Assembly (NCBI GenBank): GCA_963666505.2
Contig: CAXXXL010000002.1
Location: 384,311 to 448,310 of the forward strand
Length of the DNA: 64,000 bases
From: JABGQS01 sp963666505
Lineage (GTDB): Bacteria; Bacillota; Clostridia; Christensenellales; SZUA-584
Direction: 5' to 3'
Positions 8,751 to 18,390 of the stretch are shown here, piece after piece. Numbering within the stretch: the first letter of the stretch is position 1; every line of letters starts with the position of its first letter. The translations under genes were made by a program, and so were the position numbers. Below the pieces are notes generated by a model. The model ran no database searches. It saw only the letters and a list, made by a program, of their open reading frames with translations, and had not been told where the DNA came from.

Positions 8751-10247
8751 CTACAGCTGTTTAAATCTATCTTTAAGGTCTTCGTAAAGGCCTTTGTGTA
8801 CTTTGAAAATCCTGTCGTATTCCGCTTTGTTTTCTTCTTTTGGAAGCGTCACCGTTTCTTCCTCAAGCCCCTGCGCCGCTTCGACAATATCCATCCAGAA
8901 TCCAGTGCCGACTCCCGCAACAACAGCAGCGCCGTACGCTCCGCCTTCCGCGGCTCCGGTAAGCGTCTTAACCGGCAGTCCGAAAATATCCGCCTGTATC
9001 TGCCTCCATAGCGGGCTTTTGCTTCCGCCTCCGGACGAGAAAACCTGCGTAGGTTTAAGATCCGGCTTGGAAGCGAGTATAAGTTCATATATCTCACGCA
9101 GACCGAAAGTTACGCCCTCCATAACGGCTCTTGCCATGTCGCCCCTGCCGTGCATCAGGCTAAGGCCGAAAAACACGCCTCTTGCGTCCGGATCGGGGTG
9201 AGGGCTCCTCTCTCCCGTAAGATACGGAAGGAAAACAAGTTTGTTTGCACCAACTCCGCTTTCCGCTGCTCCTTTGTTTATCTGTGCAAACGGGTCATCT
9301 TCGTCATATAGCTTTTCTTTCAGCCACTCCAGTGAACCGCCGGAACTCAACTGACATCCAAATGCCTGCCATTTATCCTTGTCATTGTTACAGAAAAACT
9401 GCAGTTTTCCGCCTTCATTCTTTCCAAAACCGTCGAGTGACATAGATACGATACCCGATGTGCCGATGATAAGTCCTATTGTTCCTTCCTGGACTATACC
9501 CATACCCGTTGTCTGTATCACAGCGTCGCCTCCTCCGGCATACGCTGTCAACCCTTCTTTCAGGCCTGTCTCATCTGCTGCCTTTTTCGTTATACTGCCC
9601 GCCGGCTCGTCCGATTCAAGGCTTTCCGGGAAAGCCGAGAAATCAAGCCCGGCTATATCTATTATCTGCCTGCTCCACTGCCGCTTTTCAACGTTGAAGA
9701 ACCCAGTCCCGCTTGCATCCGAAACGTCGGTATATTTGCGTCCCGTCAGCATGAACCTTATATAGTCCTTCGGCATCAGGAAGCTCTTCATTCTTTTATA
9801 GTTTTCAGGTTCGTTGTTTTTGAGCCACAATATTTTGCCGCCGGTAAATCCGGTCAGCATCGTGTTGTTGGTGTACGAGAGCAGTCCGTCAAGGCCTCCC
9901 GCCATTTTAATGATTTCTTCGCATTCTTTGCCGGTTCTCTGGTCATTCCAGAGGATAGCCGGTCTAATTACTCTATCGTCCTTGTCAAGTGCAACCAGTC
10001 CGTGCATCTGTCCCGAGAACCCTACTCCGGCAATATCTTTGCTGTCGACTCCGCTTGAATCAACAACGTTTCTTATAGCTTTTTTAGTACCCTCCCACCA
10101 GTCAGCCGGGTTCTGCTCAGACCATCCGTTCCGAGGTGTGCTTAGAGGATAGCTTTGAGTATCTGATGCTAACACCGCTCCTTTATCGTTGATGATGATA
10201 CATTTAACTCCGGATGTGCCTACATCAATACCCATTACAAAACTCAT
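8751..10247 (-). CDS. xylB: xylulokinase XylB
   Basis: This 498-residue FGGY-family kinase begins with the phosphate-binding loop MGIDVGTSGVK. It continues with the xylulokinase-typical SGQMHGLVALD and WNDQRTGKECEE, and the C-terminal FSSGGGSKSPLWRQIQADIFG adenosine-binding signature. Length matches bacterial XylB. It phosphorylates D-xylulose made by XylA. It is the first gene after a promoter with a LacI-type palindrome. The substrate is inferred from family resemblance plus xylA in the same run. Confidence 0.93.
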   Translation of the reverse strand: MSFVMGIDVGTSGVKCIIINDKGAVLASDTQSYPLSTPRNGWSEQNPADWWEGTKKAIRNVVDSSGVDSKDIAGVGFSGQMHGLVALDKDDRVIRPAILWNDQRTGKECEEIIKMAGGLDGLLSYTNNTMLTGFTGGKILWLKNNEPENYKRMKSFLMPKDYIRFMLTGRKYTDVSDASGTGFFNVEKRQWSRQIIDIAGLDFSAFPESLESDEPAGSITKKAADETGLKEGLTAYAGGGDAVIQTTGMGIVQEGTIGLIIGTSGIVSMSLDGFGKNEGGKLQFFCNNDKDKWQAFGCQLSSGGSLEWLKEKLYDEDDPFAQINKGAAESGVGANKLVFLPYLTGERSPHPDPDARGVFFGLSLMHGRGDMARAVMEGVTFGLREIYELILASKPDLKPTQVFSSGGGSKSPLWRQIQADIFGLPVKTLTGAAEGGAYGAAVVAGVGTGFWMDIVEAAQGLEEETVTLPKEENKAEYDRIFKVHKGLYEDLKDRFKQL

Positions 10248-10308
10248 AAAAAACCTCCGTTTTTTAATTTATAATGCTTCTGAAATGTTTAATATTATGA
10301 TATTCCGT

Positions 10309-10351
10309 GTATACGTATAACTATTATACATTATATGATGAGAAATATCCA
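10309..10351 (-). promoter_or_regulatory. xylB promoter with LacI-type operator
   Basis: On the minus strand a TATAAT -10 box (10323-10328) lies 17 bases from a weak TGGATA -35 (10346-10351). Immediately downstream is the perfect 10-bp palindrome TATACGTATA (10310-10319), where a LacI-family repressor would block the start of transcription. The xylB ATG follows about 60 bases later behind a GGAGG site. Assignment to the adjacent LacI regulator is inference. Confidence 0.6.
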
Positions 10352-10370
10352 CTGTTTTTTATATTTTTTT

Positions 10371-10404
10371 ATAAAAGAAAAACTGCATTTTGCAATGCAG
10401 TTTT
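10371..10404 (-). terminator. Rho-independent terminator after the FGGY kinase
   Basis: An 11-bp perfect stem (AAAACTGCATT / AATGCAGTTTT, 10379-10404) with a four-base loop is followed on the minus strand by a T-rich run. It lies 36 bases beyond the stop of the 10440-11933 kinase and just upstream of the xylB promoter, separating two transcription units. Confidence 0.8.
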
Positions 10405-10439
10405 AAGCTATCGTGTTGTTACAAAATAATTCAGATTAT

Positions 10440-11933
10440 TCATGTGTTCTGCATATTTTTTATAGCGGGGAATATCTTCTTATACACCTGCATCTTCTCT
10501 TCATATATCTTGACCATTTCACTGTTCGGCTCATATACTTTACCCGGTTTTACCATTACCGACACAGCTTCTTCGATGCTGCTGTATACTCCCTTTGCCA
10601 CACCCGAAAGCATGCATACTCCCATTATTCCCGCCTGAGCAGTCTTTACGGTTTTTATCTGCCTGTTCCATATGTCCGCTTTAATCTGCATCAGCAGGTC
10701 AGACTCCGCTCCTCCGCCTACGGCAACAGCATCGTCAAGTATTATACCGCACTCTTTTAATACGTCAATATTAAACTTCATCTCGAAGCACACGCCCTCC
10801 AGCACAGCCCTGTAAAGGTCTGGCTTTCTCGTTGAAGCTCTTATACCGATAAACGCAGCTCCGGTGGTGTTATCAACGTAAGGCGTCCCAGACCCCGCAA
10901 CAAACGGCAGGAAATAAACGCCGCTCGTCTGCCTTGCGCATTCCTTTTCCAGAACATCGCTGTAAAAGCTCTTCCCTGTCTTTGCATATTCAGCCGACCT
11001 TTCGCTCTCAACAGCGTCCCTGTACCATTTTATCGCAGTGCCGGATGAAGTATTGAAAGCAAGCGTTACAAACTTATCTTCAAAAACATACGGCTCACAG
11101 CAGTAATTTCTTTCATACATCTTCTGCGTAATATCATGTTTGTCAAGAGCAAGTGTTATGCACTCTGCCGAACCCATCCCATCAACGGACTGGCCTCTCT
11201 TCACCACGCCCGCTCCAAGCGCCGCCATAGGCTGGTCATGCCCGCCTGCCACAACTATGACACTGCTTTTAAGCCCCAGGCCATTTGCAACCCCCGGCAG
11301 AAGCTGCCCTATAGTCGTTCCGGATATTACCGGTTTTGAGAACATACCCATGTCTATGCCCATTGCGTCTGCGGCTTTGTCAGACCACTTCTTCTCTGAT
11401 ATGTCAAACAGCATAGTCCTTGATGCCAGCGAATAGTCTATCGTTCTCTCACCGGTCAGCATATAAGCAATAAAGTCGCCATACAGCATCATCTTTTTTG
11501 CTTTCGAATAAATCTTAGGTTGGTTCTTCTTTACCCACATCAGCTTATTAGCCGAATACATGGGCGTTATAGGAAGCCCGGTTATTGCCTGAAGCTCATC
11601 TTTATCTATAGCCGCAAGTATATCTTCTATCTCCTGCGTGCCACGTATGTCGGAATAGAATATGCTGTTCGCAAGAACTTCATCATTCTCGTCCAGCATG
11701 ACTACGGCTTCTCCGAAAGTTGCGATGCTTATCGTAGCAACATCGTCGCCTGCAACCCCTGCAAGAGTTTCCTGTACAGCTTTCCATACAAGATTAGCGT
11801 CCATTTCGACGTATCCTTCACGTGGTGTTTCCACGGAATATTCAGAATACTTAAAACCTATTATTTCGCCTCTTTCGTCAACCAGTGAAGCCTTGCAGCC
11901 TGCGGTTCCAACGTCCAATCCAATAAACAGCAT
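10440..11933 (-). CDS. FGGY-family carbohydrate kinase
   Basis: This 497-residue protein has the N-terminal FIGLDVGTAGCKASLVDE phosphate loop, a central GGHDQPMAALGAG segment and the C-terminal AVGGGAESDLLMQIKADIW signature of FGGY kinases. It is clearly paralogous to XylB but divergent, and lacks XylB's SGQMHG signature. The substrate may be another ketose, a polyol or a sugar acid. It lies 26 bases after the UroD-like gene and is closed by its own terminator, so it may be expressed separately from the xylose operon. Confidence 0.88.
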   Translation of the reverse strand: MLFIGLDVGTAGCKASLVDERGEIIGFKYSEYSVETPREGYVEMDANLVWKAVQETLAGVAGDDVATISIATFGEAVVMLDENDEVLANSIFYSDIRGTQEIEDILAAIDKDELQAITGLPITPMYSANKLMWVKKNQPKIYSKAKKMMLYGDFIAYMLTGERTIDYSLASRTMLFDISEKKWSDKAADAMGIDMGMFSKPVISGTTIGQLLPGVANGLGLKSSVIVVAGGHDQPMAALGAGVVKRGQSVDGMGSAECITLALDKHDITQKMYERNYCCEPYVFEDKFVTLAFNTSSGTAIKWYRDAVESERSAEYAKTGKSFYSDVLEKECARQTSGVYFLPFVAGSGTPYVDNTTGAAFIGIRASTRKPDLYRAVLEGVCFEMKFNIDVLKECGIILDDAVAVGGGAESDLLMQIKADIWNRQIKTVKTAQAGIMGVCMLSGVAKGVYSSIEEAVSVMVKPGKVYEPNSEMVKIYEEKMQVYKKIFPAIKNMQNT

Positions 11934-11959
11934 AATACATTTCCCCTTCTGTATTCTAT

Positions 11960-12961
11960 TTATACCTCCGCCAGCGTTGCGCTGACTGTTTCTAAGTTTT
12001 CTTCAGGTGTGAATTTCGGTACTTCGCAGCCTGCGGACACCATGCTTGTTTCATTGCCGTCCACAACACATCTGATTGTTTCGCTTCTGACAAGCTCTCT
12101 ATCACCCTGCAGCAGAACGCTAACCGGGTCAAAGTTCCCGTTAACTGATACTTTGTCCCCCACCAGCCGCACAGTCTTCTTATAATCCACCATCCAGTCT
12201 ATATCGAAAATATCGACATATTCTGCAGGTATCAGCTCTACAAGATCTGTTGTGTTGCCGCATATGTGCAGCTTTGTAAGTGCGCCGTATTCCTTAATTG
12301 CCTTAAGCAGTCTTGTCTGGTGCTCAAGTGCCATTTGCTTATACAGTCTCGGCCCGATAAGCGATGCCGCCGCGTCTCCAACTCCAATGATATCACAGCC
12401 GGCGTCTATCTGGGCTTTTGCATACGCCAGTGCGTTGCTGACGCATATGTCCATAAGCTCTGATGCGAATTCCGGCTCTACCAGCAAATCTTCCATAAAC
12501 TTATTTATGCCCCTCAGATCGCTTGCTTCAGCAACGGGTCCTTCCACCCATCCGCATATCGGATACTCATCCCCCGCTTCTTTGTAAAACAGCTCGGCGG
12601 CCTTTACCCTGTCAATCGCCCTCGGAGCGCTCTCTATAGGGTTCAGCTTAAGCTTTTTAATATCTTCGTAATCTTCCAGCATCGCATTTGCAGCATAGGG
12701 TACGTCATCTTCCGGCAGCACTGTCTGTCCGCCGAACAGCTCAACCTCTCTCATAGGGTCAGATATAACACTGAGGATATCTATACCAAACCGCTTTGTC
12801 GCAGCAAGGTCTGCCGCAACAAGCTTTTTATAATCTGTGCAGTAATCTTTATATGATATTCCCGCAAAGCGTGCAGAAATCATCATTATTATATTAAGAT
12901 TGGGTATCCGGTCGGTCTGTTTTCCTTCCAGCCTTCTATAGACCCGCTCTTTACTGGTCAT
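11960..12961 (-). CDS. uroporphyrinogen decarboxylase-family protein (MtaA/CmuA-like methyltransferase type)
   Basis: This 333-residue protein belongs to the UroD/MtaA/CmuA family (N-terminal TSKERVYRRLEGKQTDRIP; GWVEGPVAEASDLRG). The HxC motif in KLHICGNT and the late Cys in VSAGCEVP are the zinc ligands typical of methylcobamide:thiol methyltransferases rather than haem-pathway UroD. Clostridial versions often sit in sugar or methoxy-compound loci with unproved roles. Its tight coupling to a sugar kinase is notable, and no corrinoid protein is visible beside it. Confidence 0.8.
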   Translation of the reverse strand: MTSKERVYRRLEGKQTDRIPNLNIIMMISARFAGISYKDYCTDYKKLVAADLAATKRFGIDILSVISDPMREVELFGGQTVLPEDDVPYAANAMLEDYEDIKKLKLNPIESAPRAIDRVKAAELFYKEAGDEYPICGWVEGPVAEASDLRGINKFMEDLLVEPEFASELMDICVSNALAYAKAQIDAGCDIIGVGDAAASLIGPRLYKQMALEHQTRLLKAIKEYGALTKLHICGNTTDLVELIPAEYVDIFDIDWMVDYKKTVRLVGDKVSVNGNFDPVSVLLQGDRELVRSETIRCVVDGNETSMVSAGCEVPKFTPEENLETVSATLAEV

Positions 12962-13060
12962 AATGCTGCCCCTTCCGAAAAATTGATTTAATTATACATC
13001 AGCTGTTGCTTGCATACAATCAAACAACGTAAACACCTATATAAAACTGGTACTGTCTTC

Positions 13061-13822
13061 TCAAACAAAAAGATTGATGAAATTATATATATTCAATGCT
13101 ATCACAAAGATGACCGCAGCGCTGAATATTATGTTTACATGCTTTAGATGAAGCTTCTTGTTCAGCACAGCCCCAAGGAACCCTCCTATAACTGCAGCCG
13201 GCACCATATACCAAAGCGCATTAAGACCGTCGCCCTGTGCAAACATATCCCCTGTTATCATCATAGTGATAACGTTGACAGCCTGTGCAAACATTATCAT
13301 AAAGATAGATCCTATAGCAGCTTTCTTCACATCGAAGCTAAAGAATACGACCAGCACCGCAACGTTTATCGGTCCGCCTCCGATGCCCACAAATGTAGAA
13401 ACTGCCCCCAGTAATAAACCCGCGGATATGAAAGCAGCCGGGCTTTTGAAGCTGCTCTTGCTAAAAACGTCTTTCAGCAAAGCAAACAACAGCAGAACGA
13501 CGCTTATTATTATCTGTACTACGTTCACCGTCTTGTCGCTCCAGCCGTTTACAGCAACTATGAACAGTTGATTGCCCACTGCACCGCCTGCCAGTGCGCT
13601 AAACGCAAGCATCAACAGCTGTTTGTCAAATTTGAACTTCATGCGTGCCTGTTTTATGACAGACACTATCGTCATCGCAAGAACGGTCACAGCGCTAAGC
13701 ACAGCCACTGTTTCCAGATCTACACTTAAAAAATCCAGCGCCGGCTTTATGATTACGCCTCCGCCCATTCCTGCAATTCCGCCGACGACAGTAGCAATAA
13801 AAGCAATTATAAAAAATATCAT
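13061..13822 (-). CDS. sulfite exporter TauE/SafE family membrane protein
   Basis: This 253-residue, very hydrophobic protein has about eight predicted membrane segments. Two related halves carry the family glycine patterns (VVGGIAGMGGGVIIKP near the N-terminus and FVGIGGGPINVAVL near the middle). TauE/SafE proteins move sulfur- or carbon-containing organic anions across the membrane. Substrate unknown. It is 99 bases from the UroD-like gene, so co-transcription is uncertain. Confidence 0.88.
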   Translation of the reverse strand: MIFFIIAFIATVVGGIAGMGGGVIIKPALDFLSVDLETVAVLSAVTVLAMTIVSVIKQARMKFKFDKQLLMLAFSALAGGAVGNQLFIVAVNGWSDKTVNVVQIIISVVLLLFALLKDVFSKSSFKSPAAFISAGLLLGAVSTFVGIGGGPINVAVLVVFFSFDVKKAAIGSIFMIMFAQAVNVITMMITGDMFAQGDGLNALWYMVPAAVIGGFLGAVLNKKLHLKHVNIIFSAAVIFVIALNIYNFINLFV

Positions 13823-13971
13823 ACCAATTATTATACTATACCTTACATATTATATAAATAAAATATTCGGTGAAAAAAGCTTTTTATTATGCGTTTTTAG
13901 TAAAAGAATATCCGGCTTATAATAAAAATTCCTGTTCCGGCATCAACCCAGCTCTCCAGCAAGAGAAAGGT

Positions 13972-14550
13972 TCAAATCTCACCGGCAAGCCCAAGCTCCT
14001 TTGCAGCCGCCTGCATGCCTCCAATAGTATGCTCAATCACCTCGTCCAGCTCCATTCCCAGCATCTGCGCACCAGCCATTATCACCTCACGATTCGCCCC
14101 CGCCGCAAACGATTTCTGCTTCCACTTCTTTTTCACGGAAGACAGCTTCAAATCGAGCACGCTCCTGCTTGGCCTCATAAGCACCACGGCCGTTATAAGC
14201 CCTGTTAGCTCATCTATGGTGTAGAGCACTTTCTCCATTCTTTCTGACGGTTCCACATCGCTGCACAGACCCCAGCCGTGGCTCTGTACAGCGTGTATGT
14301 AATCCTCCGGGAAGCCCTTGTCATGCAATATCTGCCTCGCCATAGTGCAATGCTTGTCCGGATACTTCTCATAGTCTATATCGTGCACAAGTCCAACCAC
14401 TCCCCACTTATCTTCGTCTTCTCCAAAGAGCGCAGCAAAATGCCGCATCACAGCTTCCACCGCCAGTGCATGTTTAAAGAGGTTCTCGGATTCATTATAC
14501 TCCCTGAAAACTTTTACTGCATATTTCCTGTCCGGCTTGAAATCGCTCAT
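13972..14550 (-). CDS. HD-domain hydrolase
   Basis: This 192-residue protein carries the HD metal signature: His in LFKHALAVEAVMRHF and the HD pair in GLVHDIDYEKYPDKH. It resembles the small single-domain HDIG-type hydrolases of Clostridia. Such proteins are metal-dependent phosphohydrolases; the substrate is unknown. It follows lipB after about 27 bases and may be co-transcribed with it. Confidence 0.85.
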   Translation of the reverse strand: MSDFKPDRKYAVKVFREYNESENLFKHALAVEAVMRHFAALFGEDEDKWGVVGLVHDIDYEKYPDKHCTMARQILHDKGFPEDYIHAVQSHGWGLCSDVEPSERMEKVLYTIDELTGLITAVVLMRPSRSVLDLKLSSVKKKWKQKSFAAGANREVIMAGAQMLGMELDEVIEHTIGGMQAAAKELGLAGEI

Positions 14551-14577
14551 ATCTTTTCCCTTTCTTATAAATAGTTT

Positions 14578-15240
14578 CTATCCCGCAGATTTTGTTACTT
14601 CATCATAACCAAAAAGGCTCACGAACTCATCCTGTATTTCTTTGCTTACCATTTGAAAATCAGCTTTCTTACCCGTCAGTTTTTCTATTGAGGTCACACC
14701 GAATCCGGCAAGCCCGCACGGAACTATCATATCGAAATGCGAAAGATCGGTGTTCACGTTCAGTGCAAACCCGTGCATAGTTATCCACTTGCTTACCGAG
14801 ATTCCCATAGCTGCAATCTTATTATTGCCTATCCAAACCCCGGTGTGAACACCCGTCTTTTTCTCCGCATCAATATCAAAGCAGCGTTTCAATACATTTA
14901 TCATCACATCCTGCAGGTTGTTTATATATTTACGCAGGTCTTTCCCATGCTGCATCAGGTCCAGTATAGGATATACGACAAGCTGGCCGGGTCCATGGTA
15001 TGTTATGTCTCCCCCACGCTCAACCTCCACCGTCTTTATGCCCTTTTCCTTCAACAGCTGTTCACTGACCAAAATATTAGAATACTCCCCACGTTTGCCC
15101 AGCGTTAATACAGGGTTATGCTCCAACACCATAAGTGTATCCGTTATGCTCTCTTCTATCCTATCCTGCTGCAGTTTGCGCTGAAGCTCCAGCGCTTCAA
15201 AGTAGTCTATCCTGCCATAGTCGATTATTTTAAGTTTCAT
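14578..15240 (-). CDS. lipB: octanoyl-[ACP]:protein octanoyltransferase LipB
   Basis: This 220-residue protein has the LipB signatures RGGDITYHGPGQLVVYP, the catalytic Lys region NNKIAAMGI and the acyl-accepting Cys in MIVPCGLAG. I placed the start at ATG 15240 because a GGAGG site lies immediately upstream; a longer in-frame start at 15261 would read through that site. It transfers octanoate from ACP to lipoyl domains as the first step of lipoate synthesis. It marks the end of the GC-richer housekeeping part of the window. Confidence 0.94.
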   Translation of the reverse strand: MKLKIIDYGRIDYFEALELQRKLQQDRIEESITDTLMVLEHNPVLTLGKRGEYSNILVSEQLLKEKGIKTVEVERGGDITYHGPGQLVVYPILDLMQHGKDLRKYINNLQDVMINVLKRCFDIDAEKKTGVHTGVWIGNNKIAAMGISVSKWITMHGFALNVNTDLSHFDMIVPCGLAGFGVTSIEKLTGKKADFQMVSKEIQDEFVSLFGYDEVTKSAG

Positions 15241-15423
15241 TTGCCCTCCACTCCAATACACAGCTCAATGTTGCGAAAGTTCCTCCATGGATTACTCCCG
15301 GAGAGTATATTATATTTGTTTTACCACGCAATATCAAACAAATCCAGATTGTTTTTTATTTGCTTATGCTTTGGGGATATTCGCTCTCAGAATCTCATTG
15401 TATATGACTTTTTATTATACAAT

Positions 15424-16488
15424 TCATTGTGAAATATCAAGCATCTCTTCAAACTCAAGTTTTTCTTGTTTGTAATATTCTAAATCATTAAACCATTTTA
15501 TGTAATTAGGGTCATTTCGTCTATCAGTTATTTCGAATTTTTTCATCAAGAATGCTCCAATACTCATAGATATTTTTTCTGCACCGTATGCATTTAAATG
15601 TCCACCATCGTCATAAAAGTCTTTGTTTGAATCAAATCCAATTTTACTAGAATTTTCAACTAAATTATAATCAATGAAAGTCAGATCAAATTCATTCGCT
15701 ACTTTATATATCGCCTCGCTTTTACTATTGGTCCATAATTTTCTCGGCATAGCAATTAATACAAGGTTAATATTTTGGGTTTTACATAATTGGACGATCC
15801 TTTCTAAATAGCTCATCCCTGTTTCATCTAACTCAATTTTATCATTTTCACCGGGCTGCATGAAATCTGCAGGAAGTTCACAAGGGAAAATTTCATAACA
15901 AACATCAACACCCTTTAGAGAATTTTTCGTTGTTACTTTTTGAAAATCTTTTTTCTGTAAATACTCCCATCTGTCATGATACGTAATCAACGGATAAAAA
16001 TGTTTTAAGAATGTTTGATTTTCGCTGTTTCGAACTATCTCTGAAACAGCCTGAATTTTTATTTTTGACAATGGCATATAGTCTAAAACTTTTCTTAAAA
16101 AATGAACTCTATTGTCATAATCAATGTCAATAAAAAACTCGTTACATTCAAGAAAAATAACCTTAGGCTCTTGAAATCTCAATGATTCTTTTAGTAAATA
16201 ATAAGACATTATCGGTGGTTGATGCTCTGTCGCAAGTGAGTAAGATGCAATCCCAAACTCATCCCAAACTTTTAGTGGTGATATGCCGTGTGCAACAGCA
16301 CTTGTGCCAAAATACAGTACATCTAATGTATTTTTTGGCTCTTCATAGAAATTTGCAACTGTTGTTGTAGCTCTGTATTTCCCCGTTGTAAATTTCGGGG
16401 TTAAAATCTGCGTTAATAAATAAGATATAATAATAAAGACAACTGCGAAAATTATTATTTTTGCTGCTATTTTTAACTTATTGCTCAT
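15424..16488 (-). CDS. SGNH-hydrolase-like membrane-anchored protein (DltD-like)
   Basis: This 354-residue protein has one N-terminal membrane segment and an extracytoplasmic SGNH-type domain. The block I Ser is in YFGTSAVAHGISP (about residue 60), and the Asp/His pair is in DDGGHLNAYGAEK near the C-terminus. It follows the MBOAT gene by 10 bases, the arrangement of DltB/DltD and similar acyltransfer pairs. It probably helps transfer an acyl or aminoacyl group to a surface glycan. Not a clear orthologue of DltD. Confidence 0.75.
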   Translation of the reverse strand: MSNKLKIAAKIIIFAVVFIIISYLLTQILTPKFTTGKYRATTTVANFYEEPKNTLDVLYFGTSAVAHGISPLKVWDEFGIASYSLATEHQPPIMSYYLLKESLRFQEPKVIFLECNEFFIDIDYDNRVHFLRKVLDYMPLSKIKIQAVSEIVRNSENQTFLKHFYPLITYHDRWEYLQKKDFQKVTTKNSLKGVDVCYEIFPCELPADFMQPGENDKIELDETGMSYLERIVQLCKTQNINLVLIAMPRKLWTNSKSEAIYKVANEFDLTFIDYNLVENSSKIGFDSNKDFYDDGGHLNAYGAEKISMSIGAFLMKKFEITDRRNDPNYIKWFNDLEYYKQEKLEFEEMLDISQ

Positions 16489-16497
16489 TTTCTCACC

Positions 16498-18096
16498 TCA
16501 GAAACCCATATAAATAAAACTGTTTGCATCAAACCCATTTCCATAATTTCCAAATATCAATATGTAAAATAAAAAGATGAAATATATTGCCCAGCGAATT
16601 ACTATTCGCTGTTCTGATAGTTTTTGTCTAATATTAAATCCTTTTTCCTGTAATATACTAATAAAAAATAATATTAGTATGGAAAAACCCAAAACAGCAA
16701 AATTAGCTTTGCTTAGACCCAGTTCGAAAAGCCTTCCATTTACTAAAATCTCAGGATTAAACACAGTAACTGTTGTCCCCATCATTGCTATAGATGTTTT
16801 GAAACTTGCCGCTCTAGAAAAATATCTGGCAACACTACATAAAAAGAAGGTCCTTAAAGTTTGAAACAACCTCCATCCAAAACTTTTTGTACGTATTCTG
16901 AATTTTCTCTCTATATTTTTTAACAATGGTGCGAAGACTAAACCCAAAGCAATCAATCCGCCATTATACATACCAAAAGCAATATATTTCCAGCTTGCCC
17001 CATGCCAGATACCAATAACAATAAAAACAATAAACGTGACAATCACAACAGGAAGAATTTTGCCAATAATATTCCCAAATATTTTTCTAGATAACTCGCC
17101 CAGTTTAACAAATGGTTTAGACAAGCATAGTGGATAGAACAGATAATCGCGCATCCATGCGCCAAGTGTAATATGCCATCTTTGCCAAAATTCCGATATG
17201 CTTCTTGCAAAATACGGACGTTCGAAATTCTTCGAAAGCTTAATCCCCATTGTTTGCGCTATACCGCGAGCAATATCTATGCCTCCAGAAAAATCAGCAT
17301 ATATTTGAACACAAAAAAGCAACACTGCTATATATATTTCTAAACCAACATATTGAGAAAAATCTCCAAATACCTGATTGACTAAAACGGCAGCTCTATC
17401 AGCAATTACAACCTTTTTAAATAAGCCCCAAACTATTAGTTGTATCCCATATTTCGCTTGTTTATAATCAAATTTATGTGGTGAATACAATTGGATAGCT
17501 AGTTTATCGTATCTTCCAATAGGGCCTTGTACAATTTGCGGAAAGAACGATACAAACAAAGCAAATTTTGCAAGATTTCTATCAGGTTTATATTTGTCAC
17601 GATATATATCTATAATATATCCTGCAGACTGAAAAGTATAAAATGATATCCCCAGAGGAAGCAATAAGTTTATCTTCGGTATCTGAACATTAATATTCGC
17701 CATGTGAAATACTGAATCGATATTTTCAATAAAAAAGTTAAAGTATTTTAGAAACGCCAATATACCAAAAGTTAGCAAAAGAGCTATTGCCAGTATGAGT
17801 CTTTTTTTCTTTTTTGAATCTAATTTGAGTTGTTTTTTTTGCTCTTTAGAAAGCGTTGTCTTTCCCTCAAGTAAAGCTGTGTTCTGCTTTTGATTAATAT
17901 TACCTAAAATGAGACCCGTATAAAATGTCGTAATTGTTGTAAACATAAGAAACAGGGATATCGCAAAGCCAGAAAAAAGATAGAACACATAGCTCGCAAA
18001 AAGAAGTACACACCATTGCCATTTTTTTGGCGACAAAAAATAGAACAAAAATACAACTAATATAAAGATAAAGAAGTTTGAAGAAATTAAACTCAT
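16498..18096 (-). CDS. MBOAT family membrane O-acyltransferase (DltB-like)
   Basis: This 532-residue polytopic membrane protein shows the MBOAT signature RSISEFWQRWHITLGAWMRDY (around residues 299-319) and the conserved His365 in GIWHGASW. This family moves acyl groups across the membrane onto extracytoplasmic polymers. With the ACP, adenylation enzyme and SGNH protein beside it, it most likely takes a thioester from the carrier protein and delivers it to a wall or capsule glycan. Confidence 0.9.
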   Translation of the reverse strand: MSLISSNFFIFILVVFLFYFLSPKKWQWCVLLFASYVFYLFSGFAISLFLMFTTITTFYTGLILGNINQKQNTALLEGKTTLSKEQKKQLKLDSKKKKRLILAIALLLTFGILAFLKYFNFFIENIDSVFHMANINVQIPKINLLLPLGISFYTFQSAGYIIDIYRDKYKPDRNLAKFALFVSFFPQIVQGPIGRYDKLAIQLYSPHKFDYKQAKYGIQLIVWGLFKKVVIADRAAVLVNQVFGDFSQYVGLEIYIAVLLFCVQIYADFSGGIDIARGIAQTMGIKLSKNFERPYFARSISEFWQRWHITLGAWMRDYLFYPLCLSKPFVKLGELSRKIFGNIIGKILPVVIVTFIVFIVIGIWHGASWKYIAFGMYNGGLIALGLVFAPLLKNIERKFRIRTKSFGWRLFQTLRTFFLCSVARYFSRAASFKTSIAMMGTTVTVFNPEILVNGRLFELGLSKANFAVLGFSILILFFISILQEKGFNIRQKLSEQRIVIRWAIYFIFLFYILIFGNYGNGFDANSFIYMGF

Positions 18097-18140
18097 CCGG
18101 CAGCTCCATTATTATAACTTTGGCTAATTGTCTATAAAAA

Positions 18141-18371
18141 CTAGTTCGACTCCTGTATTCTCTTTATCAGTTTAAACATGTTTTCCGCTGAATTGAAATT
18201 CTCTGGTAAAATATCTTCAACAGTAATCTCAACATCATAGTCTTCATTTATCTGCCCAATAATTGCAACAATATCGAAAGAATCAATTATGGCATCATCT
18301 ATTAAAGAATTGTTGTTCATAAAATCGATATCCGGTCTAAGCTGACTTAGAATTCTTATAAGTTGTTCCAT
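18141..18371 (-). CDS. acyl/aminoacyl carrier protein
   Basis: This 76-residue acidic helical protein has the phosphopantetheine attachment Ser in DDAIIDSFDIV (Ser about 31). Size and position between the adenylation/GNAT genes and the MBOAT gene match DltC. It would carry the activated amino acid or acyl group as a thioester. Confidence 0.85.
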   Translation of the reverse strand: MEQLIRILSQLRPDIDFMNNNSLIDDAIIDSFDIVAIIGQINEDYDVEITVEDILPENFNSAENMFKLIKRIQESN

Positions 18372-18390
18372 TCTTATTTTTCTCCTATTA

